Source: Vitis vinifera
Lineage: Eukaryota; Streptophyta; Magnoliopsida; Vitales; Vitaceae
Length of the DNA: 64,000 nt
Direction of reading: 5' to 3'
NCBI RefSeq assembly: GCF_030704535.1
Contig: NC_081822.1
Span: 8,350,501 to 8,414,500 of the forward strand
Below are positions 46,739-61,677 of this stretch, one piece after another; position 1 is the first letter of the stretch; each line of letters opens with the position of its first letter. A model generated the notes under the pieces. The model was not told where the DNA came from, searched no databases, and was given only the letters and a program-made list of their open reading frames with translations. The position numbers and the translations under genes are program-made.

Positions 46739-47018
46739 TCATGATTGTTTCATCACTGTGCCTAACCCATTCCGAGAGTCTCTATGGTTTCTGCCACTTC
46801 CATTTGAACTGTAACAGCCACTGTTGACGACTCCTTTTCCATTTCCATAGCTTCCCAGCTTGTCTGTCAGAACCTGTGTACGGGGCCTTGCCCTCATGAT
46901 TGTTTCATCACTGTGCCTAATCCATTCTGAGAGTCTCCATGGTTTCTGCCACTTCCATTTGAACTGTAATAGCCACTGGTGATGACTCCTTTTCCATCTC
47001 CACAGCTTCCCAGCTTGT
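46708..47018 (-). repeat. 155/156-bp tandem duplication in the last kinesin exon
   Basis: 46864-47018 (155 bp) and 46708-46863 (156 bp) are near-identical tandem copies, differing by one single-base indel and about a dozen substitutions. Both contain CTTCCCAGCTTGT at one end and CTGTCAGAACC at the other. The unit length is not a multiple of three, so the second copy is translated in a different frame. Confidence 0.92.
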
Positions 47019-50000
47019 CCTACTACAGCTAGTTTCTTCATTGACAATGGTCCAACTGGTACCATCTGCACTCATAGAGAATCCCACCTTATAAAGCCTT
47101 ACACAGGAGGGTATAATTCAACAGAAAGAAGGCAACAAGAAGGAAATTAACCTTTCGTGTCTGATCTATAAAAGCTACCCGCTCCCTGACCAAGCCATTA
47201 GCAATTCCAGCTGTATATTTAAGCTGTTTCTGTGCTGGGACAGACATTGGGGACAAGGGACCGCTCATTTCATCAGCAAAGTGTTTCAATGAGCTCTGCG
47301 ACTTCTCCTGAACATTGCCAGCCTGAAAGGTGGAAATAAAAACTAAATACTGAGAAATTCAGGTTTACATCTAGATTAGGCAAACAAGTGAAAACATCCA
47401 TAATGGTTCTGCAAGCCTGTCAAAAGGACCTCAAAACTCATTATGAAGATATCATTTTCCAATTATTTAGAGACTGGGGGCAAACTCAGAACACAGAAGG
47501 TTGCCTTGCACAGAGTCAGACAACAGACCTCATCAAAAATATTTTTTCCATTACTTGGATTTCACATGAATTTCTGTACACCTGCCTTGTAATATTTTTA
47601 ACCTCCGATTGCATTCTCAAATGTGTTCCAATATTTGCTTGTATACTACTACACAAAAATAAAACTCAGACACAAAAGACATGATCTTACAGAAGCTTGT
47701 GTAGCCAGTGCAATGGCAACAGCTTGTTCTCTCAATTTTAGCTCCTTCTCAACTTCCTTTCTTCGTAATTCACTCTGTCGTAGTAGACCTACAAGTTCTT
47801 TCAGTTGGTCTTTCATTTCTTTGATTTCTAATTCCTTCTCCCATAACTGGCACCTGTCCAACACACCAACAGACACTTCAAAGTTTCAACCAGGCATAAC
47901 AAATATTACCAACTGCGGTAGCTAAAAAGAAGAATATTCATACTGCCCCTAAAAATTAATCATTTTGAAAATAGAAAAAATAATTGCAAAAGATGATAAT
48001 TTGACAGGATCAACTAAGCTGGCCAGACGCCACCCAGTCTAAAGAATCTGTGCTTTTAGCATGTCTGGGAGGAAAGATATCTGACTGGCTATACAGAAAG
48101 CCTGAGGATTTATAGTAGGTGGATATTGGATATCAAGAAACTAAAGGTCTTTATCACAAAATAAGAGGGGTCTTAGACATGTTAGAATATCAAACCAAGA
48201 GAAATATGCCCCTTCCTTTTATCTGGTCCTTCTCTACCGAAATCATGAAGACAGGGTACTGTTTCAGTTGTTAAACAGCATCACCTCCAGAATAGGGGCA
48301 AGATAGGTCCCAGATTGGGCTCTCTTAAAACTTGGAGTTTGTCCCTGTTTTTTCTTTTTAAAGTGGAATTTTTATGGCTACTAAGAAATGGCTTGTGCAA
48401 ACAGGCTTCATTAGTTTACACTTCTTTCTCTTACTTTCTCCATATAATAACTCAACCTTTTTCATATTTGCATTTTAATCTCTTTATCAAATTGCATTAT
48501 CAGAGGAGGTTCAGCGGAATACCTTGTGTCTGCAACAGAATTGAACATATATTGAAGCAAGCTTTTAGCATCTCCCATTGATCGCAACTGATTCCAACGT
48601 CCACGGCTAGTGAAAGCACGCTCCCTTTCTTCTGCCTCTGAAAGTTGTGAAGCCATTGCCACAAGTGAATTTGAGGAAATGCTGAGCATGTTCTCAAGAG
48701 AAGATATTCTTGCCATCCTTGCATTTGGTGACATGGAGGACACTCTGAACAAGCATGAAAAAAAGGTTAAGCCCAACTCTATTCTAGATGTGGCATATTG
48801 TGATCTATCATTAAACAAGAGAAAGGGAAAAAAAATGGAATAAATAAAATAAACATTTTTATATAGTCTATACCTAGAAAGTCCATTCTTTCCTCGTGGA
48901 GGACTAAGCCCCTTCAAAGCAAACTCATCCACTTGTTTCAGCACTGCTAACTCTTCTGCCAGTGCAGCTCGTCTGTAGAGGGCAGCATAATTAACAAAAC
49001 TATACCATGATAGTTTGACCAGCAGTTAAATAAGAAAACACATTGCAAAATACGCACACTTGGCTTTGCTTCTCATATTCAAAACGAACTTCATGCACAT
49101 TCACCATGACTTCTAGCTCATGATCAAGCCAGCGTTGTAGAGATTTCTCATTGCTCTAAACATGAAACTTTAGTTAAAATCAATTGAAATAAAAAGAGGT
49201 AGTACTATTACTATGGACATACCATGAAACAAGGAATATAGATTATTACCTGCCCATTTGTTCCATTTCCATTGGTAATACCTGAAAGATGACATACCAT
49301 TAGAAAACTGGAATGCACAAGGAAAGGGCCCATGATGCAAAAAACCCATGTTTTCTATAAGGAGGAGACTGCCTTTTATACAACACATTGAGAAGTACAA
49401 ATAGTCCTACATCAGCTTACATGAAGGAGCATTTTTCCTTTCTGAAGCTTTATTTATTAAAATGAGGGTGTACTTCTTGGTTAAGAGTCCAAATCACCAG
49501 CCTATAAAAGACATAAAATTCAAAGAAAAAACATACCTGAGTTTTCACGTGCTGAAGACTTGCGAGCTTCTAGCAACTCTTTTAGCCTTTTGGTGGCCAT
49601 AGCAGCTTCCTCTGTCTTTCGCTGAAGAACCTGCAAAACAGAAGATTATTCCAACAAAAAGCTGCAATTATTTCTGATATTTGAAACCTCCATATTGTAT
49701 TGACGGTGCTTGTGATGTTTGTTTATTTTATAATAAAGTTGGAGGCATCATTAATAATGCTTCTGATTTTGATTTTATGGTTCATGAGCATAATATTCAT
49801 TTTTAAGAGATTTTGGAATTAACTCAATAAAAATAGATTTCCCTTCTTCAAATAACCAAAGTGGTTACTTACATTCCTCTCCTTAAATTGTAGGCATCAA
49901 CTCCAAAAGAAAAGAGGCATCCCATATTTAAGTGTGGCAATTTTTTTTTCTAACTCTTGGTGAACAATTCAGTTTGGATAGAAGCAGCAGGAAGCATCAA

Positions 50001-53000
50001 ATAATTTACCCAAACAACAATGCTCTGTGGAGGAACAGAAATAGATCTGTTCCAATCTCTGAGACACAAAATCCCTGAACAAGAATCTAGCAGATAGAAC
50101 TATAGACGATCCATATAAACAGATCCTCAAGAAAGTGGCACAACTAAAATGAAATCTGAATATTTTATAAAGAAAGAGCATAGGAAAACCCGGATTCAGC
50201 ATAGTTTCAGAGGCTTATAACAGTCAAAATTTGTTTCCTGCTAAAGATGGTGTTAGTTCTTCTTTAAAATGTCCTTGATGAGCCGGAAGAATAAATAAAT
50301 AATACACAAGCAACAAAGAACTTCTTACCATTTTTTGACGCTGATTTAGGGTCTGCAGTTTATGCCTTTCGTACTCATTCCGCCTCCCCTCCTTCCGTAA
50401 CTGTTTTTGCAAATGCATAATCAACACATGGAAGTATAATACGAATGCTATTCAATTAAAGTGCACAAGTAAATAAAATTTGAAGCATACTTGATGGAAA
50501 CTTGTACCTCTATAAGAGAAAAAATAATATTCAAAAGAAGTTAACAGTATGAGGAAAAGTAACTTGATATTATCTCACACATGCATCAAACAATGACTTC
50601 TCTTATCCCACAAACCTTTTGTTGAGCAGTGTTATACACAAGCTTTTGCTCTAAATGTTTACTAGTTGATGCTCCTCTCCATAATTTAAAACATAATGGC
50701 TATCACTTTCCTATTGATTTGTGAAATAATAAGTGAAGCATTGTTCTTTTCCCATCAACAATTTTACCTTAGAGCCATATCTGGAAAAGCTTCACCATGA
50801 ATAAATTGAAGTATCAAAAAGCAAAAAATTCCATCATAACTTATGAAAATTATAAATTAGGAGAAAAGACATGGACATGTATTAACATATAAAATACAAG
50901 AGGGGAAGAGTAAAGAACTTCCGTCTAAATGAGACCTGACTGGAGAGGGGTTGGGATGGAGATGGGAAAGTTTTAAATTCAATTTTGCATCTAAGAACAA
51001 CTTTATTCCTCTAAGAATTAGATTTAAATGGAGAGAAATTTCTTTTCTTTCAAAAATCCCATTTTATAACAAAATGGATTTGAGTGGTTTTTGAGTCATT
51101 AAACACTTAAATCCCTTTGCCTTTTGTTAGAATGTGTAGCTTGTGAGAGTTGTGTGCCAGAGGATTTCTGGTGCAACATCTAACCTGAATTAATCTGAAT
51201 GATCCATTAGTGACAAAATGCATTCATGGTCTTGGAAATAAGAGATGTATGAAGATATCAATTTGTAGTTCATGGATTCAGGTGGGATGCAACATTCACA
51301 GGTCAACATTTCTTGTACTCTATTATCTAATAGCTTCCAGATGCTTGGTTTCATAGTCCTGTTTTAGATTTTTCAATATAAAACTATCGTGTCTTGTACT
51401 AATCCATTTTCAAAAGTTGATTTCCTGATTGCATATTGATTAATTAAATCTGGGACACATTTATGCTCTTGAATAAACTGATTAATATTTAGGTAATTTA
51501 ATTCCAAAATTAATTTGGAAATTAACTAAACTGTTGAAAATTTAAAATAAACCTAATCACCTTCCCTCTAGGATGGTTCATACTGTTAAGGTTATTTTAG
51601 AACCATATAGATTACAATTCTTCATGGAAAATTGTTAGTTACAAACTTTTATTTTTTTCACTAGTACCATACACCAATTGAAAGGAGACTTAATTTATTA
51701 CTTTGTAAATATTTGACCCTGCAGGCCCCTACTAGCATGTTGACAAATTGACAGACTTAACGATCCTTATCCTGGCCCATCGCAAGCAAGCAGCATGGTA
51801 CCAGTTTTTCACTTCTTTAAAAGCAACATTAATAGAGAGTGGCATAGACCCAATACCACCCCTCAAAGTGACAATCATAAGTAAATTTAAAAATTATAAT
51901 AATAATAACTAATAGAATAAGATTGCAGGAGATTAATCTTAAAAAGTTTAACATTTACATCAAGAAAAGAGGAAAGGCAAGTACCTGCAGCAGTTCCTTC
52001 TCTCGAGAGGCCTTCCACTGTCGAAACTGTTCAGCCTCTTGTTTTATCTTTTGTTGCAATTGAACCTATAACATTAGAAAAAATTAGTGACACATATATG
52101 AAGAATATAAAATAAAGAGAAGATCAAAATGGGATTCAACCTTTTGCGCCTTGATAAATTGTATTTCATCTTGCAAGCGCTTTGCTGCTTCATCACTTTT
52201 TTGTTTTTCCTTCAAAAGTTGAACCTGGCTCTCTTGCTTCTTCTTAAGATCCAGTATCTAATGTGTATAAATCGAAGAAAAGTTTTCACAATTTAAGAAG
52301 GTTATGGATCCCTTTCTAAATTCCAAAACAAATATCATTATATCATTTTGAAAAAAAATGAATATGTATATATAAATGAGAGTCACCTGTGCCTCAAGTG
52401 TTTTTAATTTCTGGGCATGAATATCTTGCAATTTTTGTGCTTGCCCATCAGAATTAGCAGCACGGTTTTCAACTTCAGCCAACAGACGATCTCTCTCTTG
52501 CTGCAGTAATAAAAATGGTGAACAAGTGGAATTCAGTTTTTACAAGGCAGAAACTCCAGAAGTTCAAAAACTCCTATTTACCTGCACTGTTCTTTTCTCC
52601 TCCTCTAGTTCCACTATTTTCTTTCCAAAGTGCTGCTTAAGTGCCACTGTGTCAAGCCCTCCAAAAAGTTTCATCTCCGTCTGCACATAAATAACAAAGT
52701 AAAGACATGCCTGGGAAAGAAGGTATGTGAATTCTGTTTTAACATTTGTGCAGATGCATATATTCAACAATGCTAAAAAAAATATTAAAAAGAAACAAAT
52801 AAAAAAAAATCAATGACATAAAGAATTTCCCAGATGTAGCTGCCTGTAGAATTGTCAATGTTAAAGCTGCACAGGAAGCTTACTTCATAAATACCATAAA
52901 TGTAAATGGAAGATTCACAAACTCAGATCTATATTTTAGCTTATTTGACAACTCATTTTTCTATGATCCCTCCTGTCAAGATATTGAAATGACAAAACAC

Positions 53001-56000
53001 CAAAAACATCAATCCTTTTCTCATAAGTCTTTCATCATAACCAATAAAAGTATATTAACTCTATGAGATTCAGATCAATTCTGATATAATACCATTTCAC
53101 ATTTTTGCCAACTAAGAACTCGGTAATTTCTGTATCACCTTGTATTTTTTATGATTGTAGAACAAGCATGTTTGAGAAATTACAATAAGAACCCAAATGC
53201 AAAACACAATTGGTCTCTAAACAAGTTCTGCAAATAGTTCCTATGGAAATGTATCACAATTAATATGGTAGAAGGACACACTCAAAAAATTCGAAGTCCA
53301 TACCTCCTTTTGCTCTAAACGTTTGTTTAGCTCATTCAACTCTTTGTCCATTGTATTTTGCAGCAGTGTATGTTCCCATTCTTTTGCTGCTTCTTCATCC
53401 ATTTCCCTGGAATCCCCTGCTAAAATTTGCAGTACAACCTCAATGAAATGGACTCAACTAATAAAGCAAACCTGAATTCATATTTAGCAAGAAAGAGAAA
53501 AAAAGAGGGGGGAAGGGATTATTGGGGGAGCCTCTGATAAGAGAAAGTAAAAACTAGTAGAACAAAGACAAAATTCAGCCTTCATGTTCCAGAAGGCCAC
53601 GACCAAAATGAGCTGATGTCATTGATTAAAAAAAATTATTTCCAACCAAGTCCTAAACTGGAAAAAGAGTCATACCCATTATGGTTTCACCCATTTGATA
53701 ATCAGATGAATCCACACTAGACAAGCCCCTTTTAAGCCCATCACTTTTCACTGAACAGGTGTGAACATCCTGAAAGAGGAATTTTCAGATTCAGAGCAAC
53801 AGATAATCCCACTCTTATGATAACACTTTAAACTGAACAAGTCCCTAGTCCCAATTTCTTGGCATTGGCTATGTCATAATAAAAACAAAAGCAATATTTC
53901 ATGGAGTGAGATAAGACGAAAAAGAAAATTATAAGTCATTTTCAAATCTTACAAATGTAAGGAGAAACAGTAAAAATGTTTCAAGATAAAAAAAGAAAGA
54001 AGAACCTATAGAAAAGTATGACAAAAAAATTAGTTCGAGTGCAAAGAAGAAACCAAGGAAAAGAATAGAAGTCGTTTTCTAACCTCAAAAACTAGATCAT
54101 TTTCCAACCTTACAAATGAGAAGCAAAAAAGAAAAAACATAAAATAAAAAATAAAACTGAATCTGTAGATGAGCATCTAACGTTTACTTGGGCATCTGTT
54201 TCACATTGTTCTGTAACATGGCATCTACTGCGGTATTGATGAAGTTCCCGACAGAGGTCCTCATTGGTTGCTTCAAGCCAAGCAATCCTTTCCTTGAGAA
54301 CCTATATAATTGAACTTCAATATAAATTGTCTCCACTAAAGAAAAAGAAAAATGATTTAAGAGTGAACAAGCACTTATTCTAAGAATCAACAGGAAATGG
54401 AAACATTTGAGCAAAGAATCAAAATACCTGTGTTTCATCAGATGAAGCACCTCCTCCACGTGCACACAGTTCTGCCTGCAAATACTCTAGTTGTTGGCGC
54501 ATCTTTAACATCTCATTGGATATTGGATCTCTGTTGACCTGTTTAACATCAACAATAGAAGTAGAAAGCTGCATTAATGGCACCTCCAAGAAAGCGAGGA
54601 ATCTTTATCTTCATGTGTCAAAATGGAAAAGAAAGAAAAATTGAGGCTTATTCTAAAAAACTTACGACGGGCTTATTTTGGATATTGCGAGCACGATTTG
54701 CATACTTTAGGGTGTTCAGAGTTTCTTCAGCATTTATATCAGCAGGACTAATGCAGGCTACAAAAGGAAGAAATTTGGAAATATAAGAAAAATATGAAAA
54801 AGTTTTGCTGCCACAGATTGCAAAAGTAGCATAGAGATAGCATTTCTAATCCTGAAAGAGTGAAAATTATTAGAAAAAACAAGAAACACAAAACACAACA
54901 TACAAATAATATCCCACAGTTATTTTGCTATGATTCCTCATAAAAGTTAATTTACAATCAGATAACTGCCCACCAATATTTTCAGTCAAGCATTTTTAAG
55001 GACAGAGAAACAACAGCGCTAAGAAATGCCAGAATGCAAAAGCTTAAATATTCAGATTAGATGGTTTTTGCCCAATGCCAAATATGTGCTAAGAGTAAAT
55101 GATGGTTCTTTTGCCTCTTCTATTAAGTAAAAAATGAGATGAAACTGTCTGAGAGATACTTTTTAATAGAAAAATAGTGTGCATGAAGGAAAAAGGCCCA
55201 AAGGATTATCAGTTTAGCATCTTGGGGGATTTGAAGAAATAAAGGGTCTATTTGGGAACGTTTTTAAAAACAATATAGTTTTGAAGAATTGTACTTAAAA
55301 ATAATTCTCAATTATTTTTCAGGAACAAAATTCTGTTTGAGAACTCAAATATGAAAAGCAACTCCCTCCACTTGTTCTCTGTGAAGGTACTATGTACTTG
55401 AGTACAACGTAAAAGTTCACAAAGTATTCACCATATTTTCAAGTATTAATTAGAACACACTAGAAAAAAAAAACTCTCAAATTTGCTCTAAAAATAATTT
55501 GTTTTCATATTAAATTCACAAAAACCATTTTCTATCAAAAGTTTGTCAAACGTGTTTTCTGAGTTAGAAAACTATTTTCTTTTTTCTAAACGAGGTCAAA
55601 GTAACTATAGAATGAGGTATACTACTTATCCAGAGGGAAAAGGAGAGAAAACAAGGTATGCTACTTTATACTAAAGCATGATCATGCCGGTCAATAAACC
55701 ATATCCTGGGTTTTTTGTGCCTTGAAGTCCTTCGAGGGATTGTGAACCACATAATGTGTATTATTACATTTTCTTTCTGCCTTAAAGCCTATAGAAATCC
55801 GTTTGATCAGGTGTACCTGCCTTATTCAGAGGGGGCCTCATTAGATCTGTGTAATTGACTCCCTCCTCTTGTTTTCTCTTTCTTTGTTTTCACCAATATA
55901 TGTTTATTTCTCATAACATGTTATTGGGAGTATAAATCTATAGTACAATAGGTTTGACACACATTGCTTCCATGCTAGGCCTGTGTAGAGGTGTACTAAT

Positions 56001-59000
56001 GCAAAATGAAGCTTGGGGGACTTCTATGCAAGACCCATGGTGCTGTTTCATGGCATCTACTTAAGCAGCATATTATGCTGCCTACAAGAATTCTTCATAT
56101 TATAAATAATAAAATTTACCTATCATGACAGTTCTGCTGTTACCACCAAGTGAATCCTGCCAAAATGCATGAACATAGATTTAAAAATATTAAAAATATA
56201 TATGAAATGTAAAAATATTAAAATACATATACAAAAGGAAAAAAAGGGTGGTGATGGGGGAGGGGGGAATACGAAAGCTTCATTGGCACTTAAGACACTT
56301 CATAATAAATGAAATGACACCACCCTCATTACAGGTAGTCATTGGTTGATACCAAAGTCAAATATTAAATCATAATCAAACTTCAAAAACTACATAAAGG
56401 ACACACTGAGCTATAAAACCTGGGAACTGTGAAATATGTTATACAGTCTGGAGCATATTTAAACATTTATTCTATTGGTAATTCACCTTACAATCCTAAT
56501 ATTTACTGACCTTATTAAAATGGAAACTTTATGGTATTTCACCTACATGAAAAAAATTAGAAAAAAAAAAATAGCAAGGAGGCTATCGGATTGATACGCA
56601 ACTATTTCAGTAAAAAAAAATTGTCAAATTGAGCATCTGAATGACTATAAATGCACTGTTTGTCTTTGCTTTCTTAAGTTTATGTACTTTTTATATGAAA
56701 AGAAGTTTTAGGGATTTTGTTGCAAGAAAACTCAGTCACACATTAACTTGGCATAAGCATAAAAAAGAAACTCAACCTAAGCATTTCAAAGAATGTCATT
56801 ATTTGAAATAAAAAATGTCATTATTTTACAGCAAGGAATAAAAATAAACCAAAAATGAGAAACAGAGAGAGAGAGATCAGGCCTTATGGTAGACCCAAAA
56901 ATTCTTTTTCTGTGCCTGTATGTGAGAAAGGAGTAGGCCTATTCTTGGTGTAAACAGAAAGAAATTTTTCGTTATTGAAAGTACATAATCTCAATTAGTC
57001 ACTGCAAACAATGGTTGAAGTCAGAATTATGGGTCATTAAGTGACAAGCCAAAACCATTGAAATTTCATCTAGCTGTGGTAACAATAAACAACCAGTTAA
57101 CCATAAGTATGTCAAACCTGCAAAAGCCGAGTAAGTTTACTGTCCCGATAAGGAACATGAACGCCTTCTTTCCTTTTTTTCTCATCACCAAGTGCACTAA
57201 TGACGTTGCCAAGTGCAAGAAGGCCCTTGTTAATGTGAACCCCTGTTTAAAAGAAAGTGCATCCATATGATCAAATTGCGGCCAAAATGTAGTCAGATGC
57301 AACAAGAAAAGGATAGTTCAATCTACCTTCCTTAAATCGTAGACCATCCGAACCCGTTCTTTTAGCTCGTTCTGATCCAGCAAGGTCTACTAAATGCAAC
57401 TTGGCACATAGATATTCTTCACTCATACTCTCACTAAGACCACTATCACTAGGAAAAGCAGGATTGAGCTTATTCATTTGCTCTAATGTGATGGTGAAGA
57501 TGGCATGCGAGCGACTGTACATTCACATAAACAAGAGATGCAATTGTCATTAAATCCATAAACAACCGCAGATTTAACAGTAAGTATTTGTTTAAATGCA
57601 AAATCTCTGAAACCAGGCCTTTCATTAAAATGGAAACTGGGCCCCACTAGTTAATCCATGCCACATAAATATTAAAGAAAAAAATTCAAAATTTTAGAAA
57701 AGAATATTGTAACTTCTAGTATAGTAAGTAAAATAAACAAAATAAGTTTGGTTTGGATAAGGCTGTGTTGACTTGGCCAGAGAATTATATATAATGAATT
57801 ATATTTAGATATAATTCATTATATATTTAGATAGTTTATAATATTTTACGTATTGCAAAAGCTTGGAGCATCTTTCAGGGGTTTTACAAACAAAACCACT
57901 GGGTCAATTGAGTTTCTTAAACATTCATTAATTCATGAAACTAGCTCAGATTTTTAAACAATAATTTGTTAACAAAATTAGCCTCAAGTACACTTATCTT
58001 CATCTCCATAATCGGCTCATGGTAATAGTGGTATCATTCATGGTAAAACTCTCATCTGTCAATTAGTTTATAACACTTGGCTTTCCTTGGTACACCAAGA
58101 GTGAGAAAGATTACTAAATATTTTCTAATCTCAAGATTCTACGAATTGGATTGAAATTTTGAAAAGACAGGCTTTTTCTTCAAATGCCTAGAAAAAGAAA
58201 ATAATGCCATCACACAACATTTATTTTTCTTTAATCTAGGAAAATAATGTCATCATGCATCACCTATGTTAATAATAATATTAGATGTGAGGTTAACCTT
58301 GATTGATTGTTCATATTTGTACTTCCTGTTGCCCTGCTCAGTGATCCTTGTTCTAGGCAAGCTGCCATTTCTTTTAATGTACGGACACCAATTTCAGTAG
58401 ACCCTGCCAATGTAATAACACCATTTGATGTCTCACGAATTTGTATCGGTGGTTTCCCGGGGACAGGTACTTTTCCTGTGTGCCCATTTGCAGTCTCTGA
58501 TTTGTTCACAGAACTGGGATCCAGCAAGTCTCGTACTTCTTCTTTTAAAATCTTCACATGCCAATCTTATTGTCAAATGCTTGTTATAGTAGGAATGGAA
58601 GAAAGTAAAGGATATCAAACAAATAGCAGAAACTCAATTAGTATCAAATTAACTTTCCAAGCTATGAAAGTGAAACACATATCATAGGTAGGAAAATATG
58701 AATCAGCAAAACTAAGCTTGGAAGTTACATTCAGATACGAGGATATAAACATTAAGGTATAAGTTTCACTGGTTAATATTTTTTCAACTTCAGTTTGAGA
58801 ACTTACAATAAGAATGATATATAAGAGGCAAAAGATTATATAACAAAAAACCTCAAGACCTGACAGATTGAAAAATAACAGCTTGATGAGGAACAAATAT
58901 AGACCTAAGTTCAATAATGTAAAAACCATGCTACCATGGACACTTTTGATTTTACTAGACTACATAGAAGCAAAACAAGGAATAAAAACTGAAAAATATA

Positions 59001-61677
59001 TTCTGTGCCAAATAGTCCAGAAACATGTCAGTTTTGCTACCATTAATGTGGATGTCGCATCATAACCCTTGCTGTAATATACCAGTCCAATCATTTACTC
59101 ACAAAGAAGTATGACATAGACTTGCTAACTATAGATAACTTGTATTGGTGTTGAAACAATCCTTAAAGGAAAAAAATAATAGGTTCGATAAATAAATTAA
59201 GTACACCACATTGTATAACTCTCCAAATGTCAAAAGGAATTTAAAAGATTAAGAGAAGAAACAACAAAATGAACCTCAATGAAGGACACATGCAATTGGA
59301 ACTCAGTTTGATGCTTCAAAGTTTCAATCTTGTTGAACAAAGCATTCATCACTTGAGGGATTAGTCCCATTTGAGAACTGTCTTTGAAGCCAGTGCCCAT
59401 GGTGTATGTTTTCCCAGATCCTGTCTGCAACACCTCAAAATGTCAACAATGACAATTTCCAAAGGAATATGATTTTGCAATGCATAAGTAACTGATTGTT
59501 TCAAATTGAGCAGTTTCCCATGGAGAGAAGGGTTTACCTGACCATAAGCAAGGACGGTAGCATTATATCCTTGGAATAGACCATCAACAAGTGGAGCAAC
59601 ACATTCCTCAAACATGGCAGATGAAGAAGAACCAGTGCTCCCGTAGACATGATCAAACGTAAAGGAATGTGTTCCAATTTGTACCTGCACCATAGCCAGA
59701 AACGACCTCCGTGAAACCCAACAATTAGTTTCACGCTCTGTGAACCAAATAAAACAACTTGAAGTTGGTGGAAATTAAACTAGGTAGTCATCATGCACTC
59801 ACAAAGGTAAGGGCATTCAAAAAGCTTGTATTATTGGTACTTTTGTTTCAACTTACTATCATCACCAAATACATATCTGAATTGTCATGCCAAAGAAAGA
59901 AATATTTTTTCTGCAAACCCAGTTGAACAAATATTATAACTGTATGATGCTGTAGGATGAGATTCATAAACTTTATTATTATTAATAAATTATTTATAAT
60001 TAATAAAAACATGTTGTTCTGTAACTTCTCTTTTGGACAAGAAATTACACTTCATACACACTTCATTAATAGGTATGGATTAAGCTTTAGGAATAAGGGC
60101 AAAAAGAAAGAAACAAACAAATGAACCTCTATGTTGCACACAGCACTTCACACGAAGGAAGTGAATAATACAAGAAAGTATTAATCCAGGACGAGAATGC
60201 ATGTTGGAAAAGCCTACTGAGATTATTAACTAGCATATGATAAAATACTTAAATGTCTGAATTTGGGGAAATATTCATTCCTTAAGTTGCTCGAACAAGA
60301 TTCAGAACTGTACTAAATTTTGGCCACAACAGTAACAGATTTAAAATGAGTTGGGGTAACCAAATTCAATGCAATTCTAAAACTATATATAATTGGTAAT
60401 ATTAAACCTTAGTTACTTCTGCTGGGAGAATTGATCAGTAATTAAAAGTCTATATACTACTTCTGATTATTATTGCAATGCCAACTCAGTTGCATACAAA
60501 ATGTAACAAAACAAGTGTGAGACAACAGAGCTACTTTTTAGTTTCATACTTTTCCTTGCCTGGTTTTTCTTTTTTCCTTTCAATAATGAACTTGCAGCAG
60601 CCTATAGATGGTACTAGAATAAGAAAGAGTCAATTTCTTGCAAAGGTAAATGAGTTGAATAAAAATATTTTATAACAAGAAAAACAATTATTATGTATGG
60701 ACCTAGAAAATGAAGAAAGTACTTCACCGACAGAAAAAAAAATGCAGAAATATAAATAGGAACAAGAAAAATAAGACAAAATGGCAGATGTGGCACTAAT
60801 ATTGTCTAATTTGACTGCTATGCAGAGGATGAGACACCATAGATACACATTGCTGTGCATGATTCCCAAAAGGGCAGGAGCTTTGGCCAGGTCTGAGAAC
60901 ATGCATAGAAACTGATACCACATACTAACAGAAAAACCATCATTGCATATCGGATCCAAATTGAGAATTATTAACCGAAGAAGACAACACAGCCAATAAA
61001 ACAACCTGGCCACAGTCCAGATGCCACCAAGAAACCACATGAGTTCCTTTCTTTTATTTAAGGACCCCATTTACAATATGTTCGAACAGAAAACATGACC
61101 AGTCAAATATAACTCCATGGAAAAATCTGCAAAAGCATGTTCATGGACCTATCTGATTCTTCAAGTCTTTTCCCAGAGAAAAAAGAGATGAATACAATGT
61201 TGGAAAGGACTCCTAAAACTGGAACTTAAAAAGCAATCAACTCCCCATATGAGCAAAAGCACCATTCATAAAGGTGAACCCAACACCATCGGATTCATAT
61301 ATTTTCCTAACCCAATTGTGGATATATCAAGCACTAATAATTTAATTATACTCCAGATTCAGATCACAAGAGCACCACTATATTGAGTCAAACATGAAAA
61401 AGACTACAAGAATTTTTAGGAAAACCAGTAATCCTCAATCCCCACTCGGCATCGCGAGATCTAGATCAGCTGTGCCAAAGAAATGAGCTGAGTCATCCAT
61501 TGATCATCCCTCACATTCACTCCTATACTAGAGTTTTTCACATTCTGAAACTGAGTGTACCTGAGGCTTTCCAGGAATGACAGTGACACAGTCTTTACAC
61601 CCTTGAAGCCTCTCATCACCGATTAGTGGTCGGATGTGAACCGCAACCTTAACGCAGCAATCCTCTCCAGGTTCCAT
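46739..61677 (-). CDS. FRA1: Kinesin-4 motor protein, FRA1/KIN-4A-like
   Basis: 25 exons (minus): 61677-61561, 59684-59538, 59424-59275, 58551-58298, 57514-57327, 57242-57118, 56156-56120, 54757-54666, 54538-54428, 54301-54188, 53769-53676, 53419-53304, 52680-52582, 52500-52387, 52257-52141, 52065-51985, 50400-50329, 49630-49537, 49281-49250, 49155-49058, 48972-48874, 48744-48523, 47853-47691, 47322-47152, 47065-46739. All junctions are GT-AG with matching phase; total 1077 residues. The motor domain comes first: P-loop GQTGSGKT (about 87-94), switch I SSRSHA (about 222), switch II DLAGSE (about 266) and the neck [10 protein letters not shown]. Long coiled coils follow (about 375-950), then the basic C-terminus [15 protein letters not shown]1 is a plus-end motor on cortical microtubules, known to be needed for secondary-wall cellulose order and fibre strength. 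The last 41 residues come from an out-of-frame duplication. Confidence 0.95.
55240..55610. repeat. Possible decayed MITE in kinesin intron 7
   Basis: The left end GGGTCTATTTGGGAACGTTT and the reverse complement of the right end (TTTGACCTCGTTTAGAAAAA) are similar, and the interior has inverted A/T runs. This resembles hAT-type MITEs common in woody eudicots. Target duplications are not clear. Confidence 0.4.
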
